DNA of 57,544 nt from Verrucomicrobiaceae bacterium (GTDB lineage Bacteria > Verrucomicrobiota > Verrucomicrobiia > Verrucomicrobiales > Verrucomicrobiaceae): positions 1-57,544 of the forward strand of contig JAIXOU010000112.1 of NCBI GenBank assembly GCA_027486585.1. The letters run 5' to 3'. Positions within the stretch are counted from its first letter, which is position 1, and every line of letters starts with the position of its first letter. A program made the position numbers and the translations under genes. Shown one piece after another: positions 15,097-23,708 of this stretch. The notes beneath the pieces are model-generated. The model was given only the letters and a program-made list of their open reading frames with translations. It made no database searches and was not told the origin of the DNA.

Positions 15097-15998
15097 ATCG
15101 CGCCCTTTCCGATCTGCCCATGCTGGCGCCTATGCTATACACACCGGCGGACCGTCCAGACCTCGCCTCAGTGCTCAGCGGTCGGCGTGACCTCGGTGTC
15201 TGCAGCATTGCTGTCTGCCTAGAGGATGCCGTGCATCCCGAGAATCGGCAAACTGCCGCAGAAGCACTATGCCGCACCCTGAGCTCTCTCGAAGCGGTCC
15301 CTCGCTCCATCTTTATCCGCCCAGCCGATGTAGCAGCCCTGGAGTGGCTCATCGAACATCTACCGCTAGAGCACATCAGCGGTTTCATCTTACCGAAGGC
15401 TACCGTGGCAAAAATCCACCTTTGGGTGGAGCGCTCCGCCGGTCTCCACACCCTCCTGCCCATCCTGGAAAGCCGCGAAGCACTCGACCCTGTCGGCAGA
15501 CGAGAACTAGCCCAAGCCTGCGCCGCACACCCGCCTCTCATCACCGGAGCACGCATCGGCGCGAATGATCTCTTCTCGCTGCTTGGTGGTTTGCGCCGGC
15601 CTGCCGGACGCACTATCTATGAAACTCCTGTTGGTCGTGTCATTGATGAACTGCTAGAGGCATTCAGCGCACATTCCATCCGACTTTGCGGCCCAGTCTT
15701 TGATCGTATCCAAGATCTGGAAACACTATCTCGCGAAGTTTCCGAAGACGTACATCGCGGACTCCATGCCAAGACCGCCGTCACCCCACGCCAAGTTCAA
15801 ATCATCTGGGAAAGCTACCTTCCGAGCGAACACGAACTCGAGGAAGCCAGCTGCATCCTCGATCCTGATGGCCCCGCCGTTCTTGGCCTGCACGGTGCCA
15901 TGTTAGAGCGCGCCTGCCACACAGCTTGGGCACACCGCATATTAAGCACTGGAAAACTGCATCGAGCCGCGAGTTCCATCGAAATACAACCTCACTAG
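15093..15998 (+). CDS. HpcH/HpaI-type C-C bond lyase of the Ter module
   Basis: This 301-residue protein has the citrate-lyase-beta/HpcH TIM-barrel pattern: LGVCSIAVCLEDAVHPENRQTA near residue 30-51 (with the acidic ED metal site), FIRPADVAALEWLI, SGFILPKATVAK, LLPILESREALDP (catalytic-site glutamate) and ITGARIGANDLFSLLGGLRRP. It belongs to the C-C-lyase branch found with Ter genes. It probably makes or breaks a carbon bond in the unknown metabolite. It is the last gene of the 19-gene operon and is coupled to the PRTase gene by an ATGA overlap. No canonical terminator follows; the next clear plus-strand gene begins at 16350. Confidence 0.88.
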   Translation: MNRALSDLPMLAPMLYTPADRPDLASVLSGRRDLGVCSIAVCLEDAVHPENRQTAAEALCRTLSSLEAVPRSIFIRPADVAALEWLIEHLPLEHISGFILPKATVAKIHLWVERSAGLHTLLPILESREALDPVGRRELAQACAAHPPLITGARIGANDLFSLLGGLRRPAGRTIYETPVGRVIDELLEAFSAHSIRLCGPVFDRIQDLETLSREVSEDVHRGLHAKTAVTPRQVQIIWESYLPSEHELEEASCILDPDGPAVLGLHGAMLERACHTAWAHRILSTGKLHRAASSIEIQPH

Positions 15999-16349
15999 TG
16001 TTACACTTTGAGCAACAAGTTGCACTCAGTAAATTGTTCCATTCGCCGTAAACTTTCGTGATCTCGAAACCACACTTGGCCATTTCCTCATCTCTGACTT
16101 TGGTTCCTGCTCCATAAGGAGAGGTCAGTTTCGGCAGAAACTTACAGATACTAGAGAGTGCAACGAGTTGCGTGAGGACTTCATGGGTATTTAGCAGTTT
16201 TCCATGCCAGTTCGGTCCGATGAATAAAAAGAGCCACTGAAGAAGCTGCCCAGCAGCCACCGCCAGGACAATAACCGCCCCTAATTGCGCAGGTGAGGCG
16301 CATTCCTCTGAGTTGCCCAAGCATCAGGGTATCTCAGACTTGTCTCATC
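15999..16349. other. Intergenic region after the Ter operon, with uncertain antisense frame
   Basis: This 351-base stretch has no convincing gene. A minus-strand frame starts at 16320 and runs to 15802, crossing about 200 bases of the lyase gene's 3' end. Its first third has one hydrophobic segment (AVIVLAVAAGQLLQWLFLFI) and later a pair of cysteine pairs (CCSKC and CLIC), but the overlapping part looks like a shadow of the lyase gene. I do not call it a gene. No T-run terminator is visible just after the lyase stop, although a short dyad (TGAGCAAC, GTTG, CTCA) lies near 16007-16026. Confidence 0.4.
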
Positions 16350-16805
16350 ATGCGCTTTCTCTTTCTTTTAACAGTGACAGTCCTCTCTGCATGTACTTCT
16401 AGTGAATCAGAGAGCGAGACACGACCCACGGGCCGAAACGTCCTCGACGACACGACTTTAAAGTCAGCCGCTTCGGGGAAAATAAGCTTTACCGAGCATG
16501 TGAAGCCCATTCTTGAGGCCAAGTGCGCCATGTGTCACAACCAAAACGGGCTTCCTGGTCGCCTCAGTTTCGCCAACCAAGAAGCAGCCGTCAAAACAGG
16601 CACTCTAGGTGTCTTCATCGTCCCTGGACATCCTGAAAGAAGCAGGTTCATCACGCATCTAACCAGCGCTCATTCTTCTTTGAAAGCCATGCCACCAGTC
16701 GGTGAAACACTGACTTCAGAAGAAACAGCTCTTTTGAGTCGCTGGATCAGCCAAGGTGCTGTTTGGCCGACTGGGGAGGCTGGCAAACTGATCACAGAAC
16801 GCTGA
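16350..16805 (+). CDS. Lipoprotein with a single haem-c motif
   Basis: This 151-residue protein begins MRFLFLLTVTVLSAC; the LSAC lipobox marks C15 as the lipidated residue. The mature part has CAMCH (CxxCH) within ISFTEHVKPILEAKCAMCHN, the opening of the planctomycete/verrucomicrobial cytochrome-c-like domain, and the downstream MPPVGETLTSEETALLSRWISQGAVWP segment with a likely axial methionine (AMPPVG). It should be an envelope-anchored electron carrier or sensor. The start at 16350 was preferred over 16293 because it creates a proper lipoprotein signal. It stands alone, with about 170 bases of non-coding DNA before the next gene. Confidence 0.85.
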   Translation: MRFLFLLTVTVLSACTSSESESETRPTGRNVLDDTTLKSAASGKISFTEHVKPILEAKCAMCHNQNGLPGRLSFANQEAAVKTGTLGVFIVPGHPERSRFITHLTSAHSSLKAMPPVGETLTSEETALLSRWISQGAVWPTGEAGKLITER

Positions 16806-16979
16806 TTATCGGGGCGAAGCAGACGTTATTGGATCGTGGAGATCTCACTCAAGAGGCACTACTGTATCATAATGGTCGCAGTGATTTAACGCCGCACTCA
16901 CCACCCTAGACCCAAGCCATCGAAACTTCTTGAAATAGAGACCTATTGCGCACTCTTTGTCCAGCACACGCGCTTGGTC

Positions 16980-18122
16980 ATGAAACTTATTCAAAAATCC
17001 CGCACTCTCATCCGCGCCGAGCTTGAAGCGGCACCAGCACTCAAGCAATTTGGCACAGGATGGATCAGTGGCGTTTTAGGACTGACCCTAAGCCTCGCCT
17101 GTTTGGGATTAGTATTAGCGTTGCGTTTCCCAGGTGTTTTCAGTGCCGCGGAATTGACGGCCTTTCAGGGAAAACCTTGGTTCAGAATGATACTCATGGG
17201 TCTCCTGTTCATGGCGTTTCTCAGCTCGCTACTCAGCCTCATTTTGCGTGAAACAAAGACACTGGGGACAACTGGGATCACTCTAACGATGCTAGCATCT
17301 GTGCTGGGTGGCTGGATGGCCACTCCTGTCATGAGTGACTACACCCCCATGTATCTTGGGCTGGATTTCTTTGTGTTGAATGTGCTATTCACGGGGCTGC
17401 TTTTCATTCCGTTAGAAACTCTTTTCCCAAAGAACCCAGATCAGTCGCTCTTCCGCACGGAATGGCGAGAGGACATCTTCTATTATTTGGTGAGCAGTAT
17501 GTTCGTGCAGATCATCACTTGGCTGAGTTTCGGTCCTGCCCGTTTCATGTTCGCCGCAACAGACTGGGCACAACTACGTGGGTGGGTTTCATCCTTACCA
17601 CTCGTCATTCAAATCATCGCGATCATGTTTTTCACTGATCTTGTTCAGTACTGGGTTCACCGTGCATTTCATCGCCTCCCGATACTCTGGCGTTTCCATG
17701 CCGTGCATCATTCTGCCCAGTCGATGGACTGGATGGCCGGCGCACGAATGCACTTTTTGGAAATCCTCGCGCTACGCGGTGCCACCGTGTTCCCCATGAT
17801 GCTGCTGGGCTTTCATCAGACCGCCGTCGGCATCTATATTTTTCTCGTTTATCTTTGGTCCACCTTCATTCATGCAAACATCGGTTGGCGCCTGAAATGG
17901 ATGGAAAAGCTCCTGGTCACACCGCGCTTCCATCACTGGCATCATGGCATCGAAAAGGAAGCCATCGATGTGAATTTCTCGATTCACTTTCCACTGCTAG
18001 ACAAAATCTTTGGCACTTATCACATGCCAGAAGAACGCTGGCCTGAAGGTTACGGTATCGGTGGCCATCCTGTTCCCAAAGGGTACCTTCAGCAATTGCT
18101 GCATCCGTTTCGGAAAAAGTGA
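16980..18122 (+). CDS. Sterol desaturase/fatty-acid-hydroxylase family membrane protein
   Basis: This 380-residue membrane protein has the three histidine boxes of the family: HRAFH, FHAVHHS and FHHWHHG, with a late H in FGTYH. These bind the di-iron centre that oxidises lipids. Five to six hydrophobic segments lie in the first 180 residues (LGLTLSLACLGLVLAL and others), more than the minimal family core. Known members hydroxylate or desaturate sterols, fatty acids, carotenoids or alkylglycerols; the substrate here cannot be told. The ATG at 16980 is used; an in-frame TTG lies 6 bases earlier. The stop overlaps the GTG of the next frame by 4 bases, which may be chance because that downstream start is itself uncertain. 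Confidence 0.87.
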   Translation: MKLIQKSRTLIRAELEAAPALKQFGTGWISGVLGLTLSLACLGLVLALRFPGVFSAAELTAFQGKPWFRMILMGLLFMAFLSSLLSLILRETKTLGTTGITLTMLASVLGGWMATPVMSDYTPMYLGLDFFVLNVLFTGLLFIPLETLFPKNPDQSLFRTEWREDIFYYLVSSMFVQIITWLSFGPARFMFAATDWAQLRGWVSSLPLVIQIIAIMFFTDLVQYWVHRAFHRLPILWRFHAVHHSAQSMDWMAGARMHFLEILALRGATVFPMMLLGFHQTAVGIYIFLVYLWSTFIHANIGWRLKWMEKLLVTPRFHHWHHGIEKEAIDVNFSIHFPLLDKIFGTYHMPEERWPEGYGIGGHPVPKGYLQQLLHPFRKK

Positions 18123-19795
18123 AGGCTATGCCAACGGAGAACGCAGAATCTCCGTGCTCGAAGTTGCCATCTCATCAGAGACAGCGAGAGTCCGGCGACT
18201 CACTATTCTTCTCTGTGTCTGCTCTCCTTCGCGTTCCTGCATCCATCCTTTGTGCCATCAGTCTAGCTGCCTGTGCACCGGAAAAACCGCGTGCGGATCT
18301 GATCTTTATCCAGAGTGCGGAACCTGAGACCATTGACCCCGCACTCGCCTCAGACCAGGTTTCCATGCGCATTGCGACTTCCCTTTTTGAAGGGCTCTGC
18401 CGTGTGACGGCTGAAGGCAAGCCTGAGCCAGGCATGGCAGAGCGCTGGGACATTTCAGCGGATAAGAAAACGTATACCTTTCATCTCCGCGCAGGCACTG
18501 CCTGGACAGATGGCAGGCCTGTTTCTGCTCAGGATTTCGTGGAATCTTGGCAGCGAGTCTTGACCCCTGAGACTGGCGCTGATTACGCCAACCTCATGTT
18601 CATCATCCGCGGTGCCCGCGCATTCTCTGAAGGACAGGAGAAGGACTTTTCTAAAGTCGGCGTCACAGCTCTTGATGAAAAAACGCTACGGGTGGAACTC
18701 GAAAATCCAACACCTTACTTCATCGACCTGTGTTCGTTTGTGACTCTATCACCCGTTTCTTTAAAAAGCATTCGGCAACATGACACAGCCTGGATCAAGC
18801 CGCAGAACATCGTCACCAATGGCGCTTATCTTTTGGAAGATTGGAAGTTAGACGATCACATTCGTTTGAAGAAAAACCCGCTTTACTGGGATGCCGCCAA
18901 TGTAAAAATGAAGACCGTCGAGGTGAAGCCTGTGCAGGACGCCAATACAGCGCTGAGCTACTTTCACACCGGCCAATGCGATCTCATGATGGACAAGGGC
19001 ATGGTGCCGCCATCCCTGACTCAAAAGCTCAAACAACAGCCTTGGTTTCATACCGGACCTTTTCTTGGCACTTGGTTCATCCGCATCAATGTCACACGTC
19101 CGCCGTTTAATGATCCGCGAGTCAGGCAGGCCTTTGCTTTGGCTGTCGATAAGCGGCGTATCGTCGATAAAATCACCCAACTCGGCGAACCCGTGGCCAA
19201 TAGCATGACGCCCCCTGGCGCTGGTCAAAATTACCAGCCACCCGCTGGGCTAACTTACGATATTAAAAAAGCGCATGAGCTACTTAGCGAAGCAGGCTTT
19301 CCAGGCGGCAAAGGCTTTCCCCGAATCGAGTATCTCTACATTCCACTACCAATCGAGCGCAGCATCGCCATCGAGCTACAAAGCATGTGGCAGGAGACGC
19401 TCGGTGTGACCGTGAACCTCACTAAGCAAGAGCAAAAAGTCTGGCTGAAATCCATGCGCGAGCTGGACTACCATCTCTGCCGTAGCAGTTGGGTAGGCGA
19501 CTACAATGATCCAAGCACTTTCCTGGATCTCTTCACTCAGGGCAATGGTCAAAACCGCACCGGCTACGCCAGCAGCGCCTATGATGACTTCACTGCCGCC
19601 GCTGCCTCAGAAGCTGACACTCAGCGCCGGAACAGTCTTTTTCAGCAGGCAGAAACACTACTGACCACGACGGACGCAGCCGTCATCCCCGTGTATTTCT
19701 ATGTCGGTGTACAGTTCTATCACAGCGACCGCCTCAGCGGTGTACAGGGCAATCTCATCGATGACCACCCCTTCCGCTGCATGAGCTGGAAGTAA
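18119..19795 (+). CDS. oppA: Oligopeptide ABC transporter substrate-binding lipoprotein
   Basis: This 558-residue protein is of the SBP_bac_5 (OppA/DppA) family: IFIQSAEPETIDPALASDQVSMRI, LFEGLCRVTAEGKPEPGMAERWDIS, FHLRAGTAWTDGRPVSAQDFVESWQR and, late, FNDPRVRQAFALAVDKRRIVDKI. The lipobox LAAC is at residues 49-52, far from the annotated start. The first 33 codons come from a repeat-like stretch (18130-18235), so a GTG at 18215 (MSALLRVPASILCAISLAAC) may be the true start and would give a standard lipoprotein signal. No permease or ATPase genes accompany it here. It binds peptides at the outer or inner membrane surface. Confidence 0.9.
   Translation: MKAMPTENAESPCSKLPSHQRQRESGDSLFFSVSALLRVPASILCAISLAACAPEKPRADLIFIQSAEPETIDPALASDQVSMRIATSLFEGLCRVTAEGKPEPGMAERWDISADKKTYTFHLRAGTAWTDGRPVSAQDFVESWQRVLTPETGADYANLMFIIRGARAFSEGQEKDFSKVGVTALDEKTLRVELENPTPYFIDLCSFVTLSPVSLKSIRQHDTAWIKPQNIVTNGAYLLEDWKLDDHIRLKKNPLYWDAANVKMKTVEVKPVQDANTALSYFHTGQCDLMMDKGMVPPSLTQKLKQQPWFHTGPFLGTWFIRINVTRPPFNDPRVRQAFALAVDKRRIVDKITQLGEPVANSMTPPGAGQNYQPPAGLTYDIKKAHELLSEAGFPGGKGFPRIEYLYIPLPIERSIAIELQSMWQETLGVTVNLTKQEQKVWLKSMRELDYHLCRSSWVGDYNDPSTFLDLFTQGNGQNRTGYASSAYDDFTAAAASEADTQRRNSLFQQAETLLTTTDAAVIPVYFYVGVQFYHSDRLSGVQGNLIDDHPFRCMSWK
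18134..18155. repeat. Short inverted repeat inside the oppA 5' end
   Basis: ACGGAGA at 18134-18140 is the reverse complement of TCTCCGT at 18149-18155, with an 8-base loop. The neighbouring wording (GGAGAACGCAGA, then TTCTCTGTGTCTGC near 18208-18222) resembles the low-complexity GAGA/TCTC filler repeats seen in intergenic DNA of verrucomicrobial and planctomycete genomes. Its position in the first codons of oppA suggests that the annotated N-terminus includes non-ancestral sequence. Confidence 0.45.
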
Positions 19796-19844
19796 GAAGT
19801 TTGGCCGCTTTGACATTGCCTCATCCAACGCCACTCTGAAAGGC

Positions 19845-20954
19845 ATGTCCGACTCAACTCTTCTCCGCACTCCCTTGTATGAAAGCCATGTCGCAATAGG
19901 CGGCAAAGTCATTCCTTTTGCTGGTTGGGAGATGCCGGTTCAGTACACTGGCATCGTTCAGGAACATCAGGCCGTGCGGAATGCTGTGGGTGTGTTCGAC
20001 ATCTCTCACATGGGGCAATTCATCGTCAGTGGCAGTGGTGCATTGGCTTTCCTGAATCGTGCCCTGACTAATGATGTATCGAAGCTCGAAATCGGGCAGG
20101 GACAATACACGCTCTTGCTGAATGAAATGGGTGGCGTGATCGACGATCTCATCCTTTACCGCAGCAGCGAGGTGGAGTTCTTCCTCGTCGTCAATGCCAG
20201 TAAAATCAGCGAAGACTGGGCACAGTTTCAAAACCTGCTCACGGAAGCCGATGAAGTGCAAATGGAGAACCTGAGTGACACGACAGCAGGCCTTGCGATC
20301 CAGGGCCCCAAAAGCCGCGCTGTCTTTGATCGCATCTTCGGCACTTCGGCAATCTTTCCACCGCATAACAGCCTTTTCATTACCTCTAATGATGCTGGAT
20401 TGATGTGGCTCTGCGGCACGGGTTACACGGGCGAAGAAGGCTTTGAGTTCTTCATGCCTGCGGCCACGGCCAAATCTTGGTGGGGTAAAATCGTAGCTGC
20501 TGTCCGTGAAGAAGGTGGCCAACCCTGTGGCCTCGGTGCACGCGATACTTTGCGTCTAGAAATGGGTTATCCACTCAATGGTAACGACCTCTTCCCTGAT
20601 AAAACTCCACTTCAGGCCGGACTGGGTTTCTTCGCGGCCATGGACAAAGGTGACTTCGTTGGCAAAGCAGCGCTTGAGGCACAAAAAGCAGCCGGTCTGC
20701 CCAGCAAGCTGGCTGCCTTTAAAATGATCGGCAGTGCGCCGCCACCACGTCCGCATTACCCTGTGGTTTTTCAGGATCAGATCGTTGGCGAAGTGGCAAG
20801 TGGAACGCAGTCTCCGAGCCTCAGCACTGGGATTGGCATGGCTTATCTACCACTAGAAGCAATCAAAGTAGGCACCCAGATCGAGATCGAAATTCGCGGG
20901 CGCAAGTTCCCTGCCGAAGTGGTGAAGAAGCCCTTCTATCGGAAATCAGTCTAA
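19845..20954 (+). CDS. gcvT: Aminomethyltransferase, glycine cleavage T protein
   Basis: This 369-residue protein is the T protein of the glycine cleavage system, which moves the aminomethyl group from H protein to tetrahydrofolate and releases ammonia. Signature phrases are LRTPLYESHVAIGGKVIPF, GWEMPVQYTGIVQEHQAVR, GVFDISHMGQF, GYTGEEGFEFF, CGLGARDTLRLEMGYPLNG and GEVASGTQSPSL. The length is normal for the family. No gcvH or gcvP lies nearby, so it is unlinked from its partners. A consensus -35 (TTGACA, 19810-19815) lies just upstream but without a clear -10. The next gene, a VWA membrane protein, starts only 6 bases after the stop, so the two are probably cotranscribed. Confidence 0.96.
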   Translation: MSDSTLLRTPLYESHVAIGGKVIPFAGWEMPVQYTGIVQEHQAVRNAVGVFDISHMGQFIVSGSGALAFLNRALTNDVSKLEIGQGQYTLLLNEMGGVIDDLILYRSSEVEFFLVVNASKISEDWAQFQNLLTEADEVQMENLSDTTAGLAIQGPKSRAVFDRIFGTSAIFPPHNSLFITSNDAGLMWLCGTGYTGEEGFEFFMPAATAKSWWGKIVAAVREEGGQPCGLGARDTLRLEMGYPLNGNDLFPDKTPLQAGLGFFAAMDKGDFVGKAALEAQKAAGLPSKLAAFKMIGSAPPPRPHYPVVFQDQIVGEVASGTQSPSLSTGIGMAYLPLEAIKVGTQIEIEIRGRKFPAEVVKKPFYRKSV

Positions 20955-20960
20955 CTTTCT

Positions 20961-23666
20961 ATGATCTTGCGGCATCCAGAGTGGCTAGCGCTGTTACCCA
21001 TCCTGCTACTTGCGGGCTGGCTATGGCCACGTCTTAATCTTTGGCGGCCCTTACGCCTGCTCTTGCTGGCACTCATCACACTCATCCTAGCTCAGCCACA
21101 GTGGCGGAGATTGGCTGATGGGATCGATCTCTGGGTTCTCTTAGACAGCTCCATCTCCGCCGAAAAACCCATGGCCAAAGGTCTGCCCGAGTGGGAAAAG
21201 CTGCTGGTTCAGAGCAAAGGACGCGACGACCGCATCCATTACCTGAACTACGCCACAGAGGTCATGCGACGCGGAGCGGAAGGCGCAGAGCTCTATGAAA
21301 GAAACCGCCAATCCACCCAGACCGGATTGGCCATCGAGCAGGCGCTGACTTTTGCCCAACGTGAAACCAAAAACCGCCCAGCGCGTTTGCTAGTCCTCAG
21401 CGATGGCTACTCGACGGAACCCCTCACTGGCATTGCTGAAAAACTGACACGCCAAGGTGTGGAACTGGATTACCGAATCGTGCGAGATCCAGAGCCAACA
21501 GACTATCGCATTTCAGCTCTGAACGTTCCGACCCGATCCCAACTCGGCGAGCCTTTCCTTATCGAAATCGAAGTGCGAGGCACACGAGACGGCACCTTTC
21601 CGCTGACCGTGCTGCGTGATGGCCGTGAGCTCAAAACCACCGACGTGGAAGTTTATCTCGGCAAAGGACTCGTGCGCTTTACAGATCGATTAGGAACCGC
21701 AGGAGTTACCCATTACAAAGCCATCATCCAACCCAAGGTGGACGCACATCCAGGCAACAATCTCCACGAAGCCATGATCGAGATCGCAGGTGGTCCGAGG
21801 GTTCTTCTTTTGACCTCCTACTTGAATGACCCCGTCGCCCAGACTCTGCAAAGACAGGGCTTCACAGTCGAGACAGTGACCGATCTACGAGGCCTGCGTC
21901 CAGGTCAGATGGCAGGGGCAAAATGCGTCATTTTAAACAACGTGCCGGCCTTTGAATTACCCGCAGACTTCCTTCGCGCTCTCGACTTCTATGTCCGTGA
22001 GCAGGGTGGCAGTCTGCTTATGGCTGGTGGTAAGAAAAGCTTTGCGGCTGGTGGTTACTTCGAGTCCGCGATTGATCCGCTGCTGCCAGTCTCCATGGAA
22101 CTAAAGCAAGAACACCGTAAACTCATGGTCGCCATGGCCATCGTCATGGACCGCAGTGGATCCATGGGCATGACGGTGAAAAATGGATTTACCAAAATGT
22201 CCTTGGCTGATGAGGGCGCCGCCAATGCATTCCGATTCCTTTCTCCACAGGATCTTCTGACCGTGTTTGCCGTGGACAGCAGCGCTCATGAAATGGTTCC
22301 GCTCCAAGAAGTGGGTCCGAATCGAGACAAAATGGAAAGTGCTGTGCGACGCATCGAAAGCACTGGAGGCGGCATCTTTGTCTATGAGGGCTTAAAAGCC
22401 GCTTGGGATAAACTCAAAACAGCGCCGGCAGGTCAGCGCCACATCATCCTCTTTTCAGATGCTGCCGATTCAGAAGAACCCGGCGACTACGTCCGCCTCA
22501 TCGACGAGATTGTGGCCAACAGCGGCACCATCAGCGTCATCGCTCTGGGCGAACGCAGTGATACGGATGCGTGGCTACTAGAAGACATCGCGAAGCGTGG
22601 TAAGGGCCGTCTGTTTTTCACCGATAAAGCCGAAGAGCTGCCCAGCATCTTCAGTCAAGAAACCGTCGCTGTAGCACGCAGCGCTTTCATCGTTGATCCG
22701 GTGAATACGCAAAGCTCAGGCGGTTGGTTCGAGATCAGCGGTCAGAAGCTCGACTGGTTAGCTGAGGCAGATGGCTACAATCTCAGCTACCTGCGTGATT
22801 GGGCCAGTCAGGCGATCCTAACGAATGATGAGTACAAAGCGCCGCTCGTTTCCTTTGGCCAACGCGGCATTGGGCGCACTGCCGCCGTCTGCTTTCCACT
22901 CGGCGGCGAACATTCAGACAAGGTGCGCGCTTGGCCAAAGTATGGGGACTTTCTCCAAACCCTCGTTCGCTGGCTTATGGGCGAGCAACTCCCACCTGGC
23001 ATCGGATTAAATCATCGCATCGACGGAGACACCCTGACGCTGAATCTGATGCACGACGCCGAGTGGGAACCCAAGCTACAAGCCAAGCCCCCACGCATTT
23101 TAGTCGCCCACGGCACCCGTGCTGAAAGCAGCGAAGAGCTAGCCTGGGAGCGCCTCGCGCCAGGTCATTATCAGACTAGCGTCCGCATGAAGGAAGGCGA
23201 GATGCTTCGAGGTGCCGTGCAGCTTGGTGGCGCAGCGCTGAACTTCGGACCGACCCTGCTCGGCAGCAGCACAGAATGGGCCTTTGATGAATCACGGGCC
23301 GAAGATCTCCGCCAAGTTTCCAAAAGCAGTGGAGGCCGCGAACTTCTCGACATGAGTCAGGCTTGGCGCAGCCCACAGACACCGCGATTCACCGACATGC
23401 AAAACGGGCTCTTGCTCGCCACTCTGATCCTGATGATCCTAGACGCTCTCATCACCCGCACTGGTTGGCAGTTTCCCGTCTTGGCCTTTACTGGCTGGAA
23501 ACCCAAGTCCAAAAGCCAGGTCAACCAAGCTACAATCAAGCACCAAGAACGCCTGATTAAGCCAGAGCCAGGAATCCTGCCAGCACCCTCAATCGCCTCA
23601 ACTCCTGCTGTAGATTTACTGCCTGAAGACCGGCAAAGGAGGTTTGATCGGGCCAAAAGGCGGTGA
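20961..23666 (+). CDS. Large double-VWA membrane protein with GATase1-like middle
   Basis: This 901-residue protein starts MILRHPEWLALLPILLLAG, with two N-terminal membrane helices (about 8-23 and 33-46) as in BatA-type proteins. A first VWA-like domain follows (IDLWVLLDSSIS), then a beta-rich module (YRISALNVPTRSQLGEPFLIEIEVRG), a GATase1/ThuA-like segment (PRVLLLTSYLNDPVAQTLQRQGF; FYVREQGGSLLMAGG), and a second VWA with an intact MIDAS (AIVMDRSGSMG). A C-terminal helix (LLLATLILMILDALI) and a basic tail (residues 890-901) end it. The mix of VWA and glutamine-amidotransferase-like fold is known in uncharacterised verrucomicrobial and planctomycete membrane proteins. It lies 6 bases after gcvT. 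Its function is unknown; the VWA domains would face the periplasm. Confidence 0.82.
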   Translation: MILRHPEWLALLPILLLAGWLWPRLNLWRPLRLLLLALITLILAQPQWRRLADGIDLWVLLDSSISAEKPMAKGLPEWEKLLVQSKGRDDRIHYLNYATEVMRRGAEGAELYERNRQSTQTGLAIEQALTFAQRETKNRPARLLVLSDGYSTEPLTGIAEKLTRQGVELDYRIVRDPEPTDYRISALNVPTRSQLGEPFLIEIEVRGTRDGTFPLTVLRDGRELKTTDVEVYLGKGLVRFTDRLGTAGVTHYKAIIQPKVDAHPGNNLHEAMIEIAGGPRVLLLTSYLNDPVAQTLQRQGFTVETVTDLRGLRPGQMAGAKCVILNNVPAFELPADFLRALDFYVREQGGSLLMAGGKKSFAAGGYFESAIDPLLPVSMELKQEHRKLMVAMAIVMDRSGSMGMTVKNGFTKMSLADEGAANAFRFLSPQDLLTVFAVDSSAHEMVPLQEVGPNRDKMESAVRRIESTGGGIFVYEGLKAAWDKLKTAPAGQRHIILFSDAADSEEPGDYVRLIDEIVANSGTISVIALGERSDTDAWLLEDIAKRGKGRLFFTDKAEELPSIFSQETVAVARSAFIVDPVNTQSSGGWFEISGQKLDWLAEADGYNLSYLRDWASQAILTNDEYKAPLVSFGQRGIGRTAAVCFPLGGEHSDKVRAWPKYGDFLQTLVRWLMGEQLPPGIGLNHRIDGDTLTLNLMHDAEWEPKLQAKPPRILVAHGTRAESSEELAWERLAPGHYQTSVRMKEGEMLRGAVQLGGAALNFGPTLLGSSTEWAFDESRAEDLRQVSKSSGGRELLDMSQAWRSPQTPRFTDMQNGLLLATLILMILDALITRTGWQFPVLAFTGWKPKSKSQVNQATIKHQERLIKPEPGILPAPSIASTPAVDLLPEDRQRRFDRAKRR

Positions 23667-23672
23667 TTTCAA

Positions 23673-23701
23673 TTTGCACGAATAAGGTAATAAGTTATAA
23701 T
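23673..23701 (+). promoter_or_regulatory. Candidate sigma-70 promoter giving a leaderless transcript
   Basis: A perfect -10 hexamer TATAAT occupies 23696-23701. TTTGCA at 23673-23678 sits 17 bases upstream as a partial -35 (4 of 6). The start codon of the next gene is at 23709, only 7 bases past the -10, so transcription would begin at or beside the A of ATG. No Shine-Dalgarno sequence is present, which fits a leaderless message. Confidence 0.5.
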
Positions 23702-23708
23702 TACCATA

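Noticed and set aside
19810-19844. Promoter for gcvT
   Set aside because: TTGACA is a perfect -35, but no -10-like sequence lies at 16-18 bases, so I could not support a full promoter.
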